Assembly: GCA_036937835.1 (NCBI GenBank)
Contig: CM072863.1
Span: 3,095,001-3,159,000 of the forward strand
DNA: 64,000 nucleotides
Direction of reading: 5' to 3'
From: Pampus argenteus
Lineage: Eukaryota; Chordata; Actinopteri; Scombriformes; Stromateidae
Shown piece after piece: positions 1-13,830 of the stretch. Within the stretch, counting starts at the first letter, position 1. Each line of letters starts with the position of its first letter. The notes beneath the pieces were generated by a model, which saw nothing but the letters and a program-made list of their open reading frames with translations, was not told where the DNA came from and made no database searches. A program made the translations under genes and the position numbers.

Positions 1-35
1 TAACACGGTTGAAACCTGAAGATCATTTTGTATGA

Positions 36-38
<3 letters not shown>

Positions 39-77
<39 letters not shown>
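39..77. repeat. (GT)n microsatellite
   Basis: Perfect GT tract of about 39 bp beside dispersed repeat copy A. Confidence 0.98.
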
Positions 78-79
<2 letters not shown>

Positions 80-80
<1 letters not shown>

Positions 81-290
81 TTATGAATGAGAGGCAAAAT
101 CAGAGTGAAATACAATCCAGGAAGTGGAGTTGGAGCTACAGATGAATGACAGGATTTTACAACTCTGCAGAGTTATGATGGCGGCAACTGTTTTATCTTT
201 CACGACATGCATGTACGTGATTGGCCAACGCAGCGCCTTGTCACATGACATCGCCAACATCGGCGGATGGCAGCCATGTGACTGACTATA
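80..290 (-). repeat. Dispersed repeat, copy A
   Basis: Shares GAAATACAATCCAGGA and, about 90 bp later, GTGATTGGCCAACGCAGCG with copies near 5.1 kb and 28.2 kb. Found by comparison within the window; element class unknown (short, no terminal repeats seen). Confidence 0.45.
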
Positions 291-1723
291 ATTTTTTTCC
301 TTCATCACAAACAACAAAACAACCTCCTGTTAGAATCTGAACACTGAATCCAGACTGAATACCTAAATCTAGTGTGGACACATCCTGAACCACTTCACTG
401 TCGGGACCTTTAAGCTGCCTTCGGGGGGTTCGGGGGTGGAGAGTTGGGAGATTTGGGGGTGAAAGGGTGAGTTAGGTGTTGAGGGGATGGGAGGGGGGTC
501 ACCAGCTAATGATCTTAAATCCTTGACAGGTCAAAGGTCTTTTGAGGATCCACTTCCAGGACACAATAGAGTCCTGTTCTTCCTCCGAGCTGGATCAGTC
601 TATTCAGCTACAGAGCACTGACCTTTGACCCCCCCTCACTCCCCTCAACCCCACCCATCCCAAAACCTCCTGTGGAGACGGTTTCTGCCGATGACTTTAA
701 TCTGTAATTGTTGCAGTAATTTTCCATGTTGGCGTCATGTGGAAAATGTGATTAGCTTTTCAAAAGAAGTCGAAACAGAGCGAAAAAAAACCTTGATGAG
801 CGAGCCAATCAGAGAAAAGAAAAAAAAAAGGTGAATTATGGCAAACGGTGGTCATAAAATGCTTGTTTTAAATAAGATAAAGTGTTTATAGAAAACGCTG
901 TAATAATTTAAACTGGTTGGTTGTCCTTGTGAAGGTGATTAATGGCATTGATGCGCGTTTCATCACTTTGTTTTTATCTTTTATTGTGGCAGCAAACTGT
1001 TCATATTAGAGCGATCTGTTAAGAGGTTTAGTGAGACTTTGTTTCTCTGCTTCCTTTGAGTGGGATTACTCTTTCTTTGCTATTGTTAAGGACATAAGTA
1101 TGAACCTCTTATGAACCTTCTTAAGCTTTAAAAGGTGTTTACCAAACTTAAGTAATTATTGTAAATCTTCGACTCTCTAAACCTGCAGAAGGAAGTGCAG
1201 ACCACGTGGTTTTTGGTTGTTTTTTGCTAATTTACAGCTGCTGATGTTAAATAAGTGATAAGAAGTTGAAAGAAAATAAGAGAATAAAACGAGATTTTTC
1301 ATTTCATTGACAGCAGTGATGCAGAAAACGACGACAGAATGACATAATGTCCATAACAGAAACTTTATTAACTCAACCAGTCGATCTTTAAGATTTTCAA
1401 GCACAATTTCCCTAAAAAAACAAAAAAACAACACAGACGCATATAAAATTTGTACATCAGAAACTCTACAATAATCAATAAATACCAACACAACTGTTGT
1501 GTATAATTTCATGCTAAACCTCATATCGAATCATATTTATGTTGTTTCTTTGGTCATAACCTGTTGTGAAAGAGAATTTAGCGTAATTTGCTTTTTGAAT
1601 GTATTTTTCACATTATGACGTTCACGTTTTGTCCCGTGTGTTGGCACAGTTGCTTTCATGTGTAAAGTTTTTGCATGAAGGGACAACTCGTAGGTGGAAA
1701 TGTAATTTTTTAACTGAGGAAAT
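291..1723. other. Non-coding stretch
   Basis: No gene seen. It contains two near-perfect DR1 motifs (528-540, 619-631) flanking a G-rich then C-rich stretch (430-500). Confidence 0.5.
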
Positions 1724-1800
1724 GGGAAACTGAAACCTGAATGAAATAAGAACTAGCAGATGTCCATGAGGGAGTTTTTCTCCAGAATCAGGTAAGTCAC
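1724..1800 (+). promoter_or_regulatory. ISRE, short ATG frame and strong splice donor (possible first exon)
   Basis: GGGAAACTGAAACC (1724-1737) fits the interferon-stimulated response element pattern GAAANNGAAA. An ATG follows at 1760 and is open for 32 nt (MSMREFFSRI) up to CAG at 1789-1791, directly followed by GTAAGT, an ideal donor. Spacing would suit a short coding first exon of an interferon-induced gene, but no TATA box and no second exon could be identified. Hypothesis only. Confidence 0.25.
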
Positions 1801-2500
1801 ATTCGTTTCTTAAATATTAGACAAAAAGAAATGCTATAAAAAAAAAAGAAAGAATTAATTTGCTTCCTGTCCTACACACCATGCTGCTGTTGTTGTTTTT
1901 AAAATCTTTTTCCAGTTTATTTCCTGTTTGATTGGAGTGAGAAAATATATAAATTACAGTCGTAAAACAAAAATAACTGTAAAATAAGTGTAGAATTTAT
2001 TGGCCAAATGTTTGGTTTCTCTATTTTATATTTAATGTATAAATTCAACATTAATCTGATCATCATTTAAGTTATACGCATGCTTCAATACTGAATATGC
2101 TTATTAAAAACATGTCATATACTGATATATGGACAGCTACTAGCCAAATAATAAACACACTGAAATACATCTATATTCAACCAAAAAATAAAATAAAAAT
2201 GTTAAAAATAAAACCTTGAAACTTTCCTGCTGCATTTCTATGACTCGTTCCTGGAGAATAAACTGCTACAAATCTTACTCTATTTAATAATGAAAAGTTT
2301 ATTTACACAATATGAACATTTCTTACACTATTAACAATAAAAAAACAACAACATATAAACAATAAAAAAAACAACTGATCTGTATTGATGATCAGTATTT
2401 CTCCATTACAAGCTGGCAGCTGATTTTTCTGTTAGAAGTTTTGTTTTAAATGATCATGAATGTTTAGAGGTTATTTAAAGAAATAATAACTAGAATACTA

Positions 2501-2554
2501 TAATAATATTATTAATAATAATATTAATAATAATATTAATAATAATAATAATAA
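2501..2554. repeat. (AAT)n array
   Basis: Imperfect AAT/ATT triplets in AT-rich DNA. The rest of 1800-2640 shows no gene. Confidence 0.9.
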
Positions 2555-2664
2555 GACAGTTTCATGTCTTTATTTCCTTTTTGACTTTTGCTTCTTGACA
2601 TCAGGATGACTGAATATTCAGAAAAAAATCTTTAAAAGTTTTAATATGTATTATGTATCGCTCT

Positions 2665-2890
2665 CCACACACACACACACACACTCACACACATGCACAC
2701 ACACACACACATGTACACACACATGTACAGACACCCTCTATACAGTATCTAATTCACAGACATTCCTCGGTGTTTTGATGGTGCAAGAGTTTTCTGAGAA
2801 GAGCTTTTTCACTGATGTCCATCTGGTGTGTGCGTGTTTGTGTGTGTGTGCGTGTGAGTGTGCATGTGTGTGTGTGTGCGTGTGTTTTGG
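2665..2890. repeat. CA-rich then GT-rich cluster
   Basis: An interrupted (CA)n block (2665-2740) faces an interrupted (GT)n block (2826-2886), so single strands could fold back on each other. Frames here are repeat artefacts. Confidence 0.9.
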
Positions 2891-2998
2891 AAGGACAACA
2901 CTTGTGCTCTGCAGGCTGCAGCGTTGAACAAAAACACTTTTCTGTAAAACCGAATGTGTCTCTCTCGTGTGTGTTTGTGTATAAATTCAACGTCACGC

Positions 2999-3170
2999 TA
3001 TAAAATTACAGGGAGAGCTTTGAGGACTGAGGGGGATCATGTTTGTGTGTCTCGCTCTTTAATAACTGCCTGTAAAATTATAGGGGTCAAGTGTGGGTTT
3101 CATAGAAATGTATATATATGTGTGTGTGTGTGTGTGTGTTCTTTAACAGCCTGTAAAATTATAGGGACAA
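2999..3170 (+). repeat. Old tandem repeat, about 80-bp period, three partial copies
   Basis: ATAAAATTACAGGG (2999), CCTGTAAAATTATAGGGG (3069) and CCTGTAAAATTATAGGGA (3150) recur, the last two both preceded by CTTTAA and separated by a (TG)n tract. Confidence 0.55.
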
Positions 3171-4520
3171 CAATGTACTGTGGGCACACACATACAGTTT
3201 GTGTGTGTGTGTTTACTAGAGATGGACTGAAGGCCATTTGAGGCTTATATCCATAAATAGGGATGTAAATGTTAGTCTTTTTTTATGTGTGTGTGTGTGT
3301 ACCAGCATTTCATTACAATACTGTAAGACAGAGTTAAAGTCACATTATGCAGGATTTTCCTCAAACTGTCACACAATCAGTGAAAATGCAATTTGTAACT
3401 CTGCTAAGTTTAAATGACGTTTGGAGGGTTGTTTCCTACGGCCACTTCCTGGTTTCTGAACGTTTCCTGTGGTGTTTTCATGAAGAGTCAGTGTGGCAGC
3501 TTGGAGGACGAAGGAGGTCCAACGTTTGCAAAGAGTCCCAGAGAGCAGAGCATCATGGGAATGTGTTAGAGGAGGGGCACATACAGATGGACCACATACA
3601 CCTGTGAGTCTGCTGAAAGGCTCAAACGAACTACTTTATAGAAAAGATTGTCTGAACACGTCGAGAAGGTAGAAAAAAGTTTTGGGCAACGCGTCGTAGA
3701 GAAGAGCAAGATGCACGCGTAACAGACACAGCGTTACACACAGTGGTGCACGTGACATGTAACGGCAATGAAAACACGGCATGTTCCTTTAAACTGCACA
3801 CGTCTGCTTGTATGACGACTATAAGAACCGCTACAAGAAGTTTTCTATCTGAGGTTTTCATTCGGAGTAAATCAACAAAACACTTTCTGCTATAAAAAAC
3901 TCTACGGGGACGTTTGAGAGACGAAATGCACACAGATGTAAATTAATTCACAGACGGACATGTAGAATAAAACATCAAGTTGTTTTAATGGACCAGCTAC
4001 ACACACACACACACACACGTGCATGCGCTAAGCTCAATCCTATTTAAAAAAAAAACAACAAGCTGGCACGTTGAAGAAATCCAACATGTGCGCTTCTTTT
4101 TCCAAGAAGCAGCCATATTTTCCTGGCATGCATTCTGCTCCTCGAACCCCCCGCCACTTATAACCAAGGCCCACTGCAGCATGGCCCCGGCGTTTCCACT
4201 GTGTATGAGGGGTAGGTACAGACAGAGATGGTGGTGGTGGTGGTGGGGGGGTCTTTTATAATCTGCAGGGGCCCAAACTGTTCAGAGTAACTCCCTCTCT
4301 GTTCGGTATTGTCGCGTCTGTTTTGAGGTCGGACCTTGAAAGCGTCCTGACTGGTAATCAGCAGTTTTTAAGATGATCAAACAGCCTCCATTATGACGGA
4401 GGACAAAGAGTCTGACAGGAGAGGTTGGGGGGCAGAGCAAGAAAACATAACAATAGATTTCTGCTTTCTTTCTCTCTTTACTTGTTCTTTCCTTTTTTCC
4501 TTTTCCCCTCTTAACTATTC
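3171..4520. other. Non-coding stretch
   Basis: No gene seen. It contains GT/CA tracts (3200-3211, 3287-3300, 4001-4018) and a GGT-rich run (4228-4252). Confidence 0.5.
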
Positions 4521-4648
4521 ACCACCCGCCTCCCCCCACCACTCCCCCCCACCACCACCTCACCCCCCCCCCCCCCACCACCATCACCTCCCCCTCCCCC
4601 GCCTCCCCCCACCACCACCTCCCCCTCCCCCACCACCACCACCACCCA
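4521..4648. repeat. C-rich / CCA tract
   Basis: Nearly pure C with A spacing (CCACCACC and CCCC runs) on the plus strand; the minus strand is G-rich with many GGG runs, so G-quadruplex formation is plausible. Apparent Pro-His and Gly-Trp frames come from the repeat. Confidence 0.95.
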
Positions 4649-4987
4649 TTTCCATCCACTGCTGAGCTGTTTACCAAAATACACCCCCACAAAAAAACTC
4701 CTGGTGCTGCCTTACACTGTACACTCCTCCAGAAAGATATTTTTTTAAAGATTTGCATTCATATTAATAAAAACAAAGTCATATTTAATATGGCGTTTGT
4801 TTGTTTTTTAACTTCCCTCCTTTTTCTTTTTTTTTTTAATTTTTAAATTTTAAATTTTTAAATTTTTTTCAGTTGTCGATCTGGTTGCAGATGAGTTTTT
4901 TTGAAGCAGGTGAGAAATAAAAGTCATTGTTGGTACCACAAAACATGATTGATACCACATGTCTGTCTGAATATGAAGCTAAAGCCA

Positions 4988-5062
4988 TCTTATCTTATCT
5001 TATCTTATCTTATCTTATCTTATCTTATCTTATCTTATCTTATCTTATCTTATCTTAACTTA
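4988..5062. repeat. (TTATC)n pentanucleotide array, about 15 units
   Basis: Perfect 5-bp repeat directly before dispersed repeat copy B. Confidence 0.97.
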
Positions 5063-5069
5063 TCCTATA

Positions 5070-5270
5070 GACTAAAAGGGCCGCGCTGGGTGCAGATGTT
5101 GGGAGTGTGTTGCTTGATGTACCAGTGAGACAAGGAAATACGATCCAGGATGTCGAGTAAATTACAGAGTAATCCACCAGGAATGTGTGGTTGCATCGAT
5201 GTGATTGGCCGATGCAGCGTGACGTGAGGTTGATTCTGGTCAAGCTTCAAACACACTGCCCACATTCAAA
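5070..5270 (-). repeat. Dispersed repeat, copy B
   Basis: Contains GAAATACGATCCAGGATG (5138-5155) and TGTGATTGGCCGATGCAGCG (5199-5218) in the same order and spacing as copy A. It directly follows the (TTATC)n array, which could be the tail of the same insertion. Confidence 0.5.
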
Positions 5271-8200
5271 CAAATCGGAGGGCTGCTGTTTTTCACACGT
5301 TGGTCTGAATACGGCCTCACATGTCTCCGTCTGTGGTTTGACTGAGGAACACAATGTCATTTGTATTGTATTAAATTTTGACAATAAAAACTTTCAGGAA
5401 CTATGTAACTATAGTTAAAAACTCAAAATCAATTTTATACTGTTATATACTGAATGCATGCATGTATGTGGAGGCTGCTCTGGGTTACTAAACCCTATAT
5501 GATCCCCTGGGTGAAGTGTTTACTATTTAAATGATCGTAATGTGGTTGATGTGGTTCAAATGTAATGATTAGAGTAAGAATGTAAACAGTGAGTGAAGCA
5601 GGCAGTCGGTCAATAAAACAGCCAACAGTCAGTTTCACCACCTGTTGAACTCTGAGTAGCCAGAAGACAGAAACTCTTCCAAGAAACACACACACACACA
5701 CACATACACACAGACACACTGTACCGAGTGTTTGTTCCTGCATGTTAAGTGTGCTGCAGCATGTGAGGAGAGACCAGGGGGCGAGTTTAAGTGTTTCCTT
5801 CCCAGCCAATAACACGGAGGGGATTGCCCTCATCAGCAAATAGCTTCTGAGGAAGCTCTGCCTTCGGCCAATGAGGTGCTGAGGAGGGAGAGCTGATCCA
5901 CGTGGAGCTGTACGGATCCCAAAATACCAAAGTACTGGAGATACTGGGAACTGAAGATAGGGAGGGAAAGAAAGAAAGGATACAAAAAAACACAAGGAGA
6001 AAGAGAGAGATGGAAAAAATGAAAGACAAGATAATAAATATGAATCCAGCTAAAGACGAGCAACAGTTTTATTAGATTACTGTAAATTTACTGTATTTTT
6101 ATTTATAATTATAGAGAATTACGCATAACAAGATAAAACAGCAAACATTTATTTTTTTAAAATTATATATTATATATGTTTAAGCAATTGTTATCAAAAA
6201 CAATGAATATGCATCAAGAATTATCTGCTGATCAACTGTTGCGGTTGTTTCTTATTTTATTTTGCAGGATATGAAACAACAGAAACAGAAACGACCCCGT
6301 GTATGAAGTACAGACTACCCCTTTAATGTTTGGGTTAGGGTCAGACACGTAGCGGTTAGCGTTAAGATTAGCGTACATCGCCAGGAAATTAATGGAAATC
6401 TACGTAATCTCACCAAAAGTGGCCTCGGTAAACATATGTGTGTGTGTGTGTGTTTCGAACCAGCATGACGGCTGTTAATATTCACACTGTACAGGAAGTT
6501 GTTTCATGTCCGAGAGGTGTTTTTGTTGTTTCTTTGTTTGTTAAGACAAACGTGCCTGTGTCAGATTTCCTTCCTCTAACAGCTGCACAGGTGACAAATG
6601 TCCTGACGGTAAACTGAGAAGCTGCTGACTTTTATACCCCCCATTCAAACTGAATGGCTCATGGAGATGACTCACCTCCACCAACAACAAAAAAGCATTG
6701 AGGATGAAGAGTTGATCAAACGCTGTCGGCTGCTTATTGTTAATAATAATAATAGTCCGTCTTATCTGTGTTTTAGACAGTACATAAAGTTTGTTGGTGT
6801 TATTAGGCTCAATAGAGACGTACAGCAGAATATCGTCAGCGTAACAGTGTATAATAGTGTAGATCTCTTATTTTGCATATGACATATAGGAGAAGAATCT
6901 CCCAGAGACGCCCACACGCTGCTTCAACCAGCACTCAGCCACATCACAAGACATCATTATGTCACTGGAGACTCTGAGAAGAGCAGTTTCAGTGGAAACC
7001 TCATTGAAATTTATGTAAAATGTTGCAAGCTGTGTGAAATCTTTGATATATATATATATAAGCCTGTAGTTGTTGGGAACAGGCTCGTTTTTTTGTTTTT
7101 TTTTAGAAGAGGCAACTGCATGTTTAAAATATCCAAAACGTAGGAGCGACGTGCATTAAAGGATCGACCAAAACAACGAGAAGACGATGCAGAATGCAGA
7201 AAACTTTACAAAACTGTGAAGTGGTTAAAAACGCTTTAAACTTTTACAGGGCAGAAAATCTAAAAAGACGAGTTGAATAAAACACAGTTCTGCTGAATGA
7301 AAGTTTAATGTGTTCTCTAGTAGAACATAAACACAGATTCACTTTGTGTGTTTTTTTAACCCTTAAACCTTCAAACTGCCCTGCAGCAGTTTCTGCTCTC
7401 GCTCTCTGCTCTGCCTTGTGCCTCGCTGCTGAACCATCTCCACTGCCTTCACAGTAATACCTGCAGCTTTCCTGCTTCTTTATCATGCAAAACCTCTTCA
7501 GAAACCTGGTTAAGGCCTGAAATCATCTTAAAGAAGCACCCGACCAGTTTTACACATCAAAGTGACTTTACTAGTGAGTCTCGTCAGTCTGTGAAATGAC
7601 CAAAAAAAAAACTCTTTGGTGTTTTCTGGAGTTTGTTCGTTAAGTCGGAGGAAATGACATCACTTGAGTTTCTTAATGCAGGCGTGGAACGTTAAAAAAT
7701 TAAAGGCGTAGACTTTGAAACATGTGGGAGGGCGTTAACAACCTTGAATATGGAAAGCCAACGTGGGAATATTTCTGGTCATTGATGTTACGCAGCATGA
7801 CTCAACCAGCTGATATAAAGGCCGTTTAGACTGAAGGACAAGCCAGAAATACTACAGCTGATCGACTGCAGAAGATGACACATGACAGGTCAACAACAAG
7901 TTGTCTAAAGCAACTTGCATGTTTTTCTCCTCCTCCTGTAAAACAGACTATAGGAGGGAGGTTTCACACTTGATCAGTGGCCTCTCTGCAGACTTTACTG
8001 ACAGCCGGTGACACAGCGAGACCGCTGAATGTTCATCTCAGTGTCTCAGTGGCGACTCCGGAGGGTGAAACAGAGAAAACTGAATCAGTCACAGAAGGCT
8101 TGAAAATAGAGCGGAGGAACTTTCCCTACACACACACACACACACACACACACTTTTCATCCATTCATTTATGATGGTGCACAGTTAACCGTCAACCTGC

Positions 8201-9660
8201 AGGCTGCAAGCACTTCCAGCTACTTTGAATGAAAAGTGCCATAAAAATAAGATTCATTCATGACTTTGTAAGTATCCTGTTCAAATCGACAGCTTGCAAG
8301 CTAGAAAGTTGACTATATAACATATATAATATATAATATACAGGACATATTATTATTACGTATTATCATATATTCAAGTTAAATTCATGTATGGGGTCCT
8401 GCATGTGGGTTATTGACAGAAAAATTGTAGCGTTACGTTTTTAATAAAACGTTTTTGCTGTTGCAGTTTAGTTGTACATGTATGTATCAGGGTTGGACGC
8501 TGCCATGTGTGGTCTGCTACATACATACATAATACACAGAGGGTGGGAGATGGGAGGGTCAGTAGGGGTCCACTTATTCTCCTTGGGGCCCCTATAGTTG
8601 GTTAATCCAGCCATGAAAAGTCAGGACTCATTACAGCAACACGTCTTAAAGAAGAAAACAGCGTCAGTGAACATAACTGTGTCTCTGCTTCATACAGAGA
8701 AATAAAAAAAAACCACACAAAACAGCTAAATAGATTTACCATTAACAGACTGTTTAAGCCCTTAATTAAATCTAATAATCCAGGTGATTATCGTCGTTTT
8801 TCATCCCGCTGAAAGTTGAGTTTGACAGATGCAACGTTGACAAGAGTTTCTGGACGGAAACACACTTCCATTGTCGTCAAATTGAGGATTTTAAGCCGCA
8901 TTTAGACGGATTATCTCGTTTTCCCTTTTTTTTTTTTTTGTAAAACGATAACAGCCCTTCACTTTCAGCTGTACACACACAGATGGTCTTTTACCTGAAA
9001 CAACACAAACAGCTGGTGGTTTCAATGAAGTTTGGAGGATTTTTAATCAGAAAACAAAAAGAGATTAAATCCTTTAAATCCACTTAAATCTATTTCCTCC
9101 TGTGTTTCTTTGTTTTCCCGGATGTTGTGTACTGTAAAACTGCTTTTGATGTCTTTTTTTTTGTTGTTAAAAATACATTTTATTGACAGATGGCTTCAGT
9201 TGCAGCAGTGTGTTTGACCACGCCCACCATCTGACCGCTCTGCAGGAGGGTAAATACTTCCTCTCATTACCGTCCTGTTGTCTCTGTGATCTGATAACTC
9301 AACACACATACTTTCATTTTCTTCACCCACATGACCTGGAAACATCCTGCCTCTACAATAACTCGGGTTATTTTTATCAGCAGAGTGAAATTACTATGTC
9401 TATATATTTGTACATCAGTCACTTCCTGTTTAACCAGAAATATCAAATGAAACAAGACACATCTTGAGTTTTACATAAAAATCCCAGAAAATGAAACGTA
9501 TGCAGCCCTGGAGGAGGAAAGGGAACGTTGTTCAAAAGGTTCAACAGACTAAATAATTATGTAGAATAATTACATGAATCTACATGAATTACTCAAACAT
9601 TTCAAAACTCAAAGTAATATTTCTGTTAAGTGTTTTATTTATATATCTATGTGATACACA
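5271..9660. other. Non-coding stretch
   Basis: No gene supported. It contains CA tracts (5685-5713, 8128-8152), a GT tract (6436-6452), two CCAAT cores with a GC-richer stretch at 5800-5910, a homopolymer T run (8928-8938) and many short AT tracts. The 166-codon minus frame at 5495-5995 runs through a CA tract and has no recognisable domain. Confidence 0.45.
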
Positions 9661-10376
<716 letters not shown>

Positions 10377-11589
10377 TATGTGGTTTATATTCAGCTGCTT
10401 TACATCTGCACTGGATTATTTTATATATATTTATATTTCACTTGTTAAAGTGATTCACTTACGGCAACTAAAAAAAGATAAATTCTCATTCATCAGATAT
10501 ATATCTTATCTCACTAAGGTGCTATTTATAGCAGCATTACATTCATTACATAAACCTTTAAATAGAGCATTTCTTGCCCGCTGATCAGACAGATTAACAG
10601 TAAACACTGAGTTTTAAGGGGTTCTCTGAAGGCGAGACGAAGGCTCTTCTGAAAAACGCCCACCTTCTCATCTGCATGTTTTTCAAGGTGTGGGTTTTTT
10701 TGTGTTGTTTTTTTTTTGAAGATATAATTTCCCCCTGGAAGGTAACCAAGCATGTTTGCTGATTATTTTTTTCCCTTTATTGAACTGATTTACAGTCATG
10801 GAAATAGGAACTTTAACACCTGCGGTTTCTGCCGTTACTGCAGTTTTGGTGTTTGAAATGTCACTGAGCCTGAAGCTTTTTTTTTTTTACTTGAATGTTT
10901 TTATTATTTTTTGTCTTTAAAATCAATATGAAAGCAAATCTGCACTCGACTGTAGTGGATGAGAATGAGAGAAAAAAGAGCGACGCAGGAAGGTGTTGAT
11001 GTGAGGTTGAGGTTTGAGATTGAGGGTGAAGGAGGACTTTAAATAAAGGGAGGAGAAAGTGAGCAACACAGGAAATCACAGATAGCAGCATAACTCTGTG
11101 TGTGTGTGTGTGTGTGTGACACAGATAAGAGAGAAGACACAAAGGGAAGATAGATTATACCTCTGAGCAAGACACTGATCAGTCAAATAGAAAAAAACGT
11201 TGCACTCTGTTTACTAAAGCAACACCCTTTCAGTGTAAGAGCTTAAATCCATGTTTTCTTATTTGTTAGTCGTGAAACTTCATCTCAGGTAATTATCTTA
11301 TCTGCGTTAACAATGAACCAACCTGTTTGTGTGACGGTGCTGCTGATATCACTGAGGATCGACTCACTACTTTTTTTGTCGTCTGGATTAACGAAACCAA
11401 AGCAAACAGTGCAATTACACGAACCCAAATAACGTGCAGAGACACCGAGTTACGTGGGTCAATATTTGCATGCACTTACTGTAAATCTATATATATACAT
11501 GCAGCAGATCAGTAACTCAGTCTCTCCCCTGATCCACGGCAAAACGGTGTCTGTGCCCTTTAGTCGTATGGGTTTCTTTTACTCATTAT

Positions 11590-11660
11590 TTTTTGTATTT
11601 TGTGATTTATATTAAGTGGCTGCTGTGACTTAAATGTCCCTCTGGGATTAATAAAATATA
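11590..11660 (+). mobile_element. Possible LINE/SINE 3' end
   Basis: AAATGTCCCTCTGGGATTAATAAAATAT resembles in part the usual 3' end of fish LINE-type repeats (short phrase TGGGATTAATAAA at 11643-11655). Only the last tens of bases are recognisable. Confidence 0.35.
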
Positions 11661-12124
11661 TGCATTTGACTTTCCCTGTCTGCAGTGTTAAGTCATGCAC
11701 ATAAACACAAACCTGTATTCTCCAGGAGAAACTTATAGGATGAATGTTGCTTTGTAAAAAGTGAAGGCGTTCACATTAAACTTGGCACTTTTCGTCCTGA
11801 GCAAACACGGCTAAAACTTTAAGAGTTTATGGTGATGTCAGAAAGGAAAAATATGGCCGGAGAAAATGGCTCGACAGCTTTGATATTAGAGTACATTAAC
11901 TTTAGAGAGCGTTTGAATACTTCTGTGCATTTATGTGTGTGTGTGTGTGTGTGTGTAGACGCTCTCTAACAAATATATAAATGGTGTAGTGTAGCTTTAC
12001 TACTCAGTGACTCATCTATAGCAGAAACGCTAACCGACAATGATACTATCACATATGAGTCACTCTGCGAGCTGAAAATACAGAGTGGCAACAGGTTTCA
12101 GAGCGGATGAATGTGCAAAAAGAT

Positions 12125-12173
12125 ACTTTTACTTTTACTCCTCACCCTCGGTACGAGGTGTAAAAGTAAAAGT
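12125..12173. repeat. 19-bp inverted repeat with 11-bp loop
   Basis: ACTTTTACTTTTACTCCTC (12125-12143) pairs with 12155-12173 with one mismatch around the loop ACCCTCGGTAC. It forms a compact hairpin of 49 bases. Confidence 0.85.
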
Positions 12174-13369
12174 TGCTGCCTCAAGTGCTACACTGACTAA
12201 AATACTGGACTATATATATATTATTAAAATCTTCCACTGATTTCTATTGTCTATTCTATTGGCATTTTACCTATTTTATTTTATCATAAAACAATATTTA
12301 TCATAATTTTCAGTCATTGAAAGCAGGCAGAACATGTGAAATAAGCAGTTATTGATGTTAAAAGTTAAGTAAAGTTACTGTTTGCAGTATTAAGGTGTTT
12401 TTAATGCAGTTATGTTATTATTGGCTTGAATATAAGACATTTTATTCTAAAAATGACATAAAAGTGGGATTCATCTTATATTCAAAGACTAGACTATTAC
12501 ATCTGACAGAGTCGCTCAGTTTGAGTTTCTAACGTGTGTTTCTACCACAAAGGAAACAGCAACAAACGACTCCCGAGATGCAAAACGAACCGCAGACTTT
12601 TTTATCAAAACTCAACAAAAAAATCTGCAAGTAGAAGAAATGTTGAGCGTCAGATATTTGAAGAGCAGCTGATGATCCGGCTGATCATCATCACTTGGTC
12701 TTCTGTTGATGTCCAACCCATAAATATCCACCTGAATGAGAAGCAGAGGTTAATGGTGATTCTCTTTGGTTTCTTTTTACTGTGAAGCTGAAAGCAAGTC
12801 GCCGAGGGTCTTTGTGTGCTTGAGTCATTAAGTCTCACCAAATGAGCACCGAGTCGATAAGCCAACTCAGAAAGTGACTGTGAGTCGGCGGAGCGAGATT
12901 AATCATTGGCAGAGTTTTTCTTAGTTAGAACGAGAGGACATTTATTCAGAGAGCCACTGTGGTCTCGGTTGGAGCTTTTATACAGCCTGTAGCTCCACTT
13001 CATCTCTTAACCAATTAGATTCCTCTCAGAGACTCAGTCTGGTGACTGATTGGCTGGTCGATTATTTGAATTTAAACAATGCTGCTCATTGTCCAATTAT
13101 CTTTTTCTTCTTTTATATTCCTTTTAAGGATTTAGTGGGAATCTGAGAGAAGCTATTGAATTCTCAAACTCTTTGATTTTGAAAGAAAATCAAACTTTAG
13201 ACAAAAGTCAAAAGCGTCTCTCGTGTTTCGCATTTTCACCGTTTCCAACCCAGATTTTCACAACTGATACAGGATTTTTTAAGCTGTTTTTGTATTCTTG
13301 GTGTTGTTTTCATGGGTCTTTGTTCTCATACTCTGATACTAAGTAGGTGTCGTGTTTTCTTTTTTACTA

Positions 13370-13830
13370 TGTAAAATCGTAGGTGGGTAAAACCCCTTGA
13401 GACGGTGACACAGCTCAATTGCTCTGACGGTTACAGTCATATAACACGGCTTCTGGCTAAACTCGGGCTTCGAGTTCTCTGGTTGTACATAGAGACCATT
13501 TATGTGGGTGTTGAGCGATAACTTCCCATCCATTGTCTCTCGTTTGTGGACTTCGATGGTGTAAATAACAACAGTGAGAGCCGGGTTAAACGTAGCATCG
13601 CTCAATCTTTAGCTTGTCGTAAGTGACACATCAAACATCGTAATTCCACATGACGGAATAACAACGGTCAGATTCGTATTATTGTTGTTGAATGTTCAGT
13701 CAATAAAAAATTAGTTAACATAAACGATGGACAAATAGATGACGGTTTACTACAGGTGGAAGCTAGCCAGCTTACGTTAGCCGGGATAAAGTTAGCCTTG
13801 TGCTTGGAAAGTTCGCGTTTAGACTCCCAA
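13370..13830 (-). other. CpG-rich island with an open frame (possible 5' end of a gene)
   Basis: This stretch has roughly 20 CpG in 460 bases, clearly more than its AT-rich neighbours. On the minus strand an 88-codon frame (13605-13339) is open and protein-like in composition (segment LNTHINGLYVQPENSKPEF), but it lacks an early ATG: the first codon is TTG after a TAA, with Met only at codon 25. Upstream on that strand is an AGCTGGCTAACG-type stretch (plus 13770-13790) as often found in fish leaders. No domain recognised. Confidence 0.2.

Larger units (their letters stand above)
10377..13369. other. Non-coding stretch
   Basis: No gene supported. GT tracts lie at 11096-11118 and 11936-11956; apart from the LINE-like end and the hairpin listed separately, no element is recognised. 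Confidence 0.45.

Noticed and set aside
4393..4665. Proline-rich frame
   Set aside because: It is a C-rich repeat; the opposite strand gives an equally artificial Gly/Trp frame.
5495..5995. 166-codon open frame on the minus strand
   Set aside because: It crosses a GT tract (Cys-Val run) and shows no domain; nearby splice or promoter signals do not support it.
6330..6380. GGTTAGGGTTA-like words
   Set aside because: Too short and irregular for an interstitial telomere repeat.
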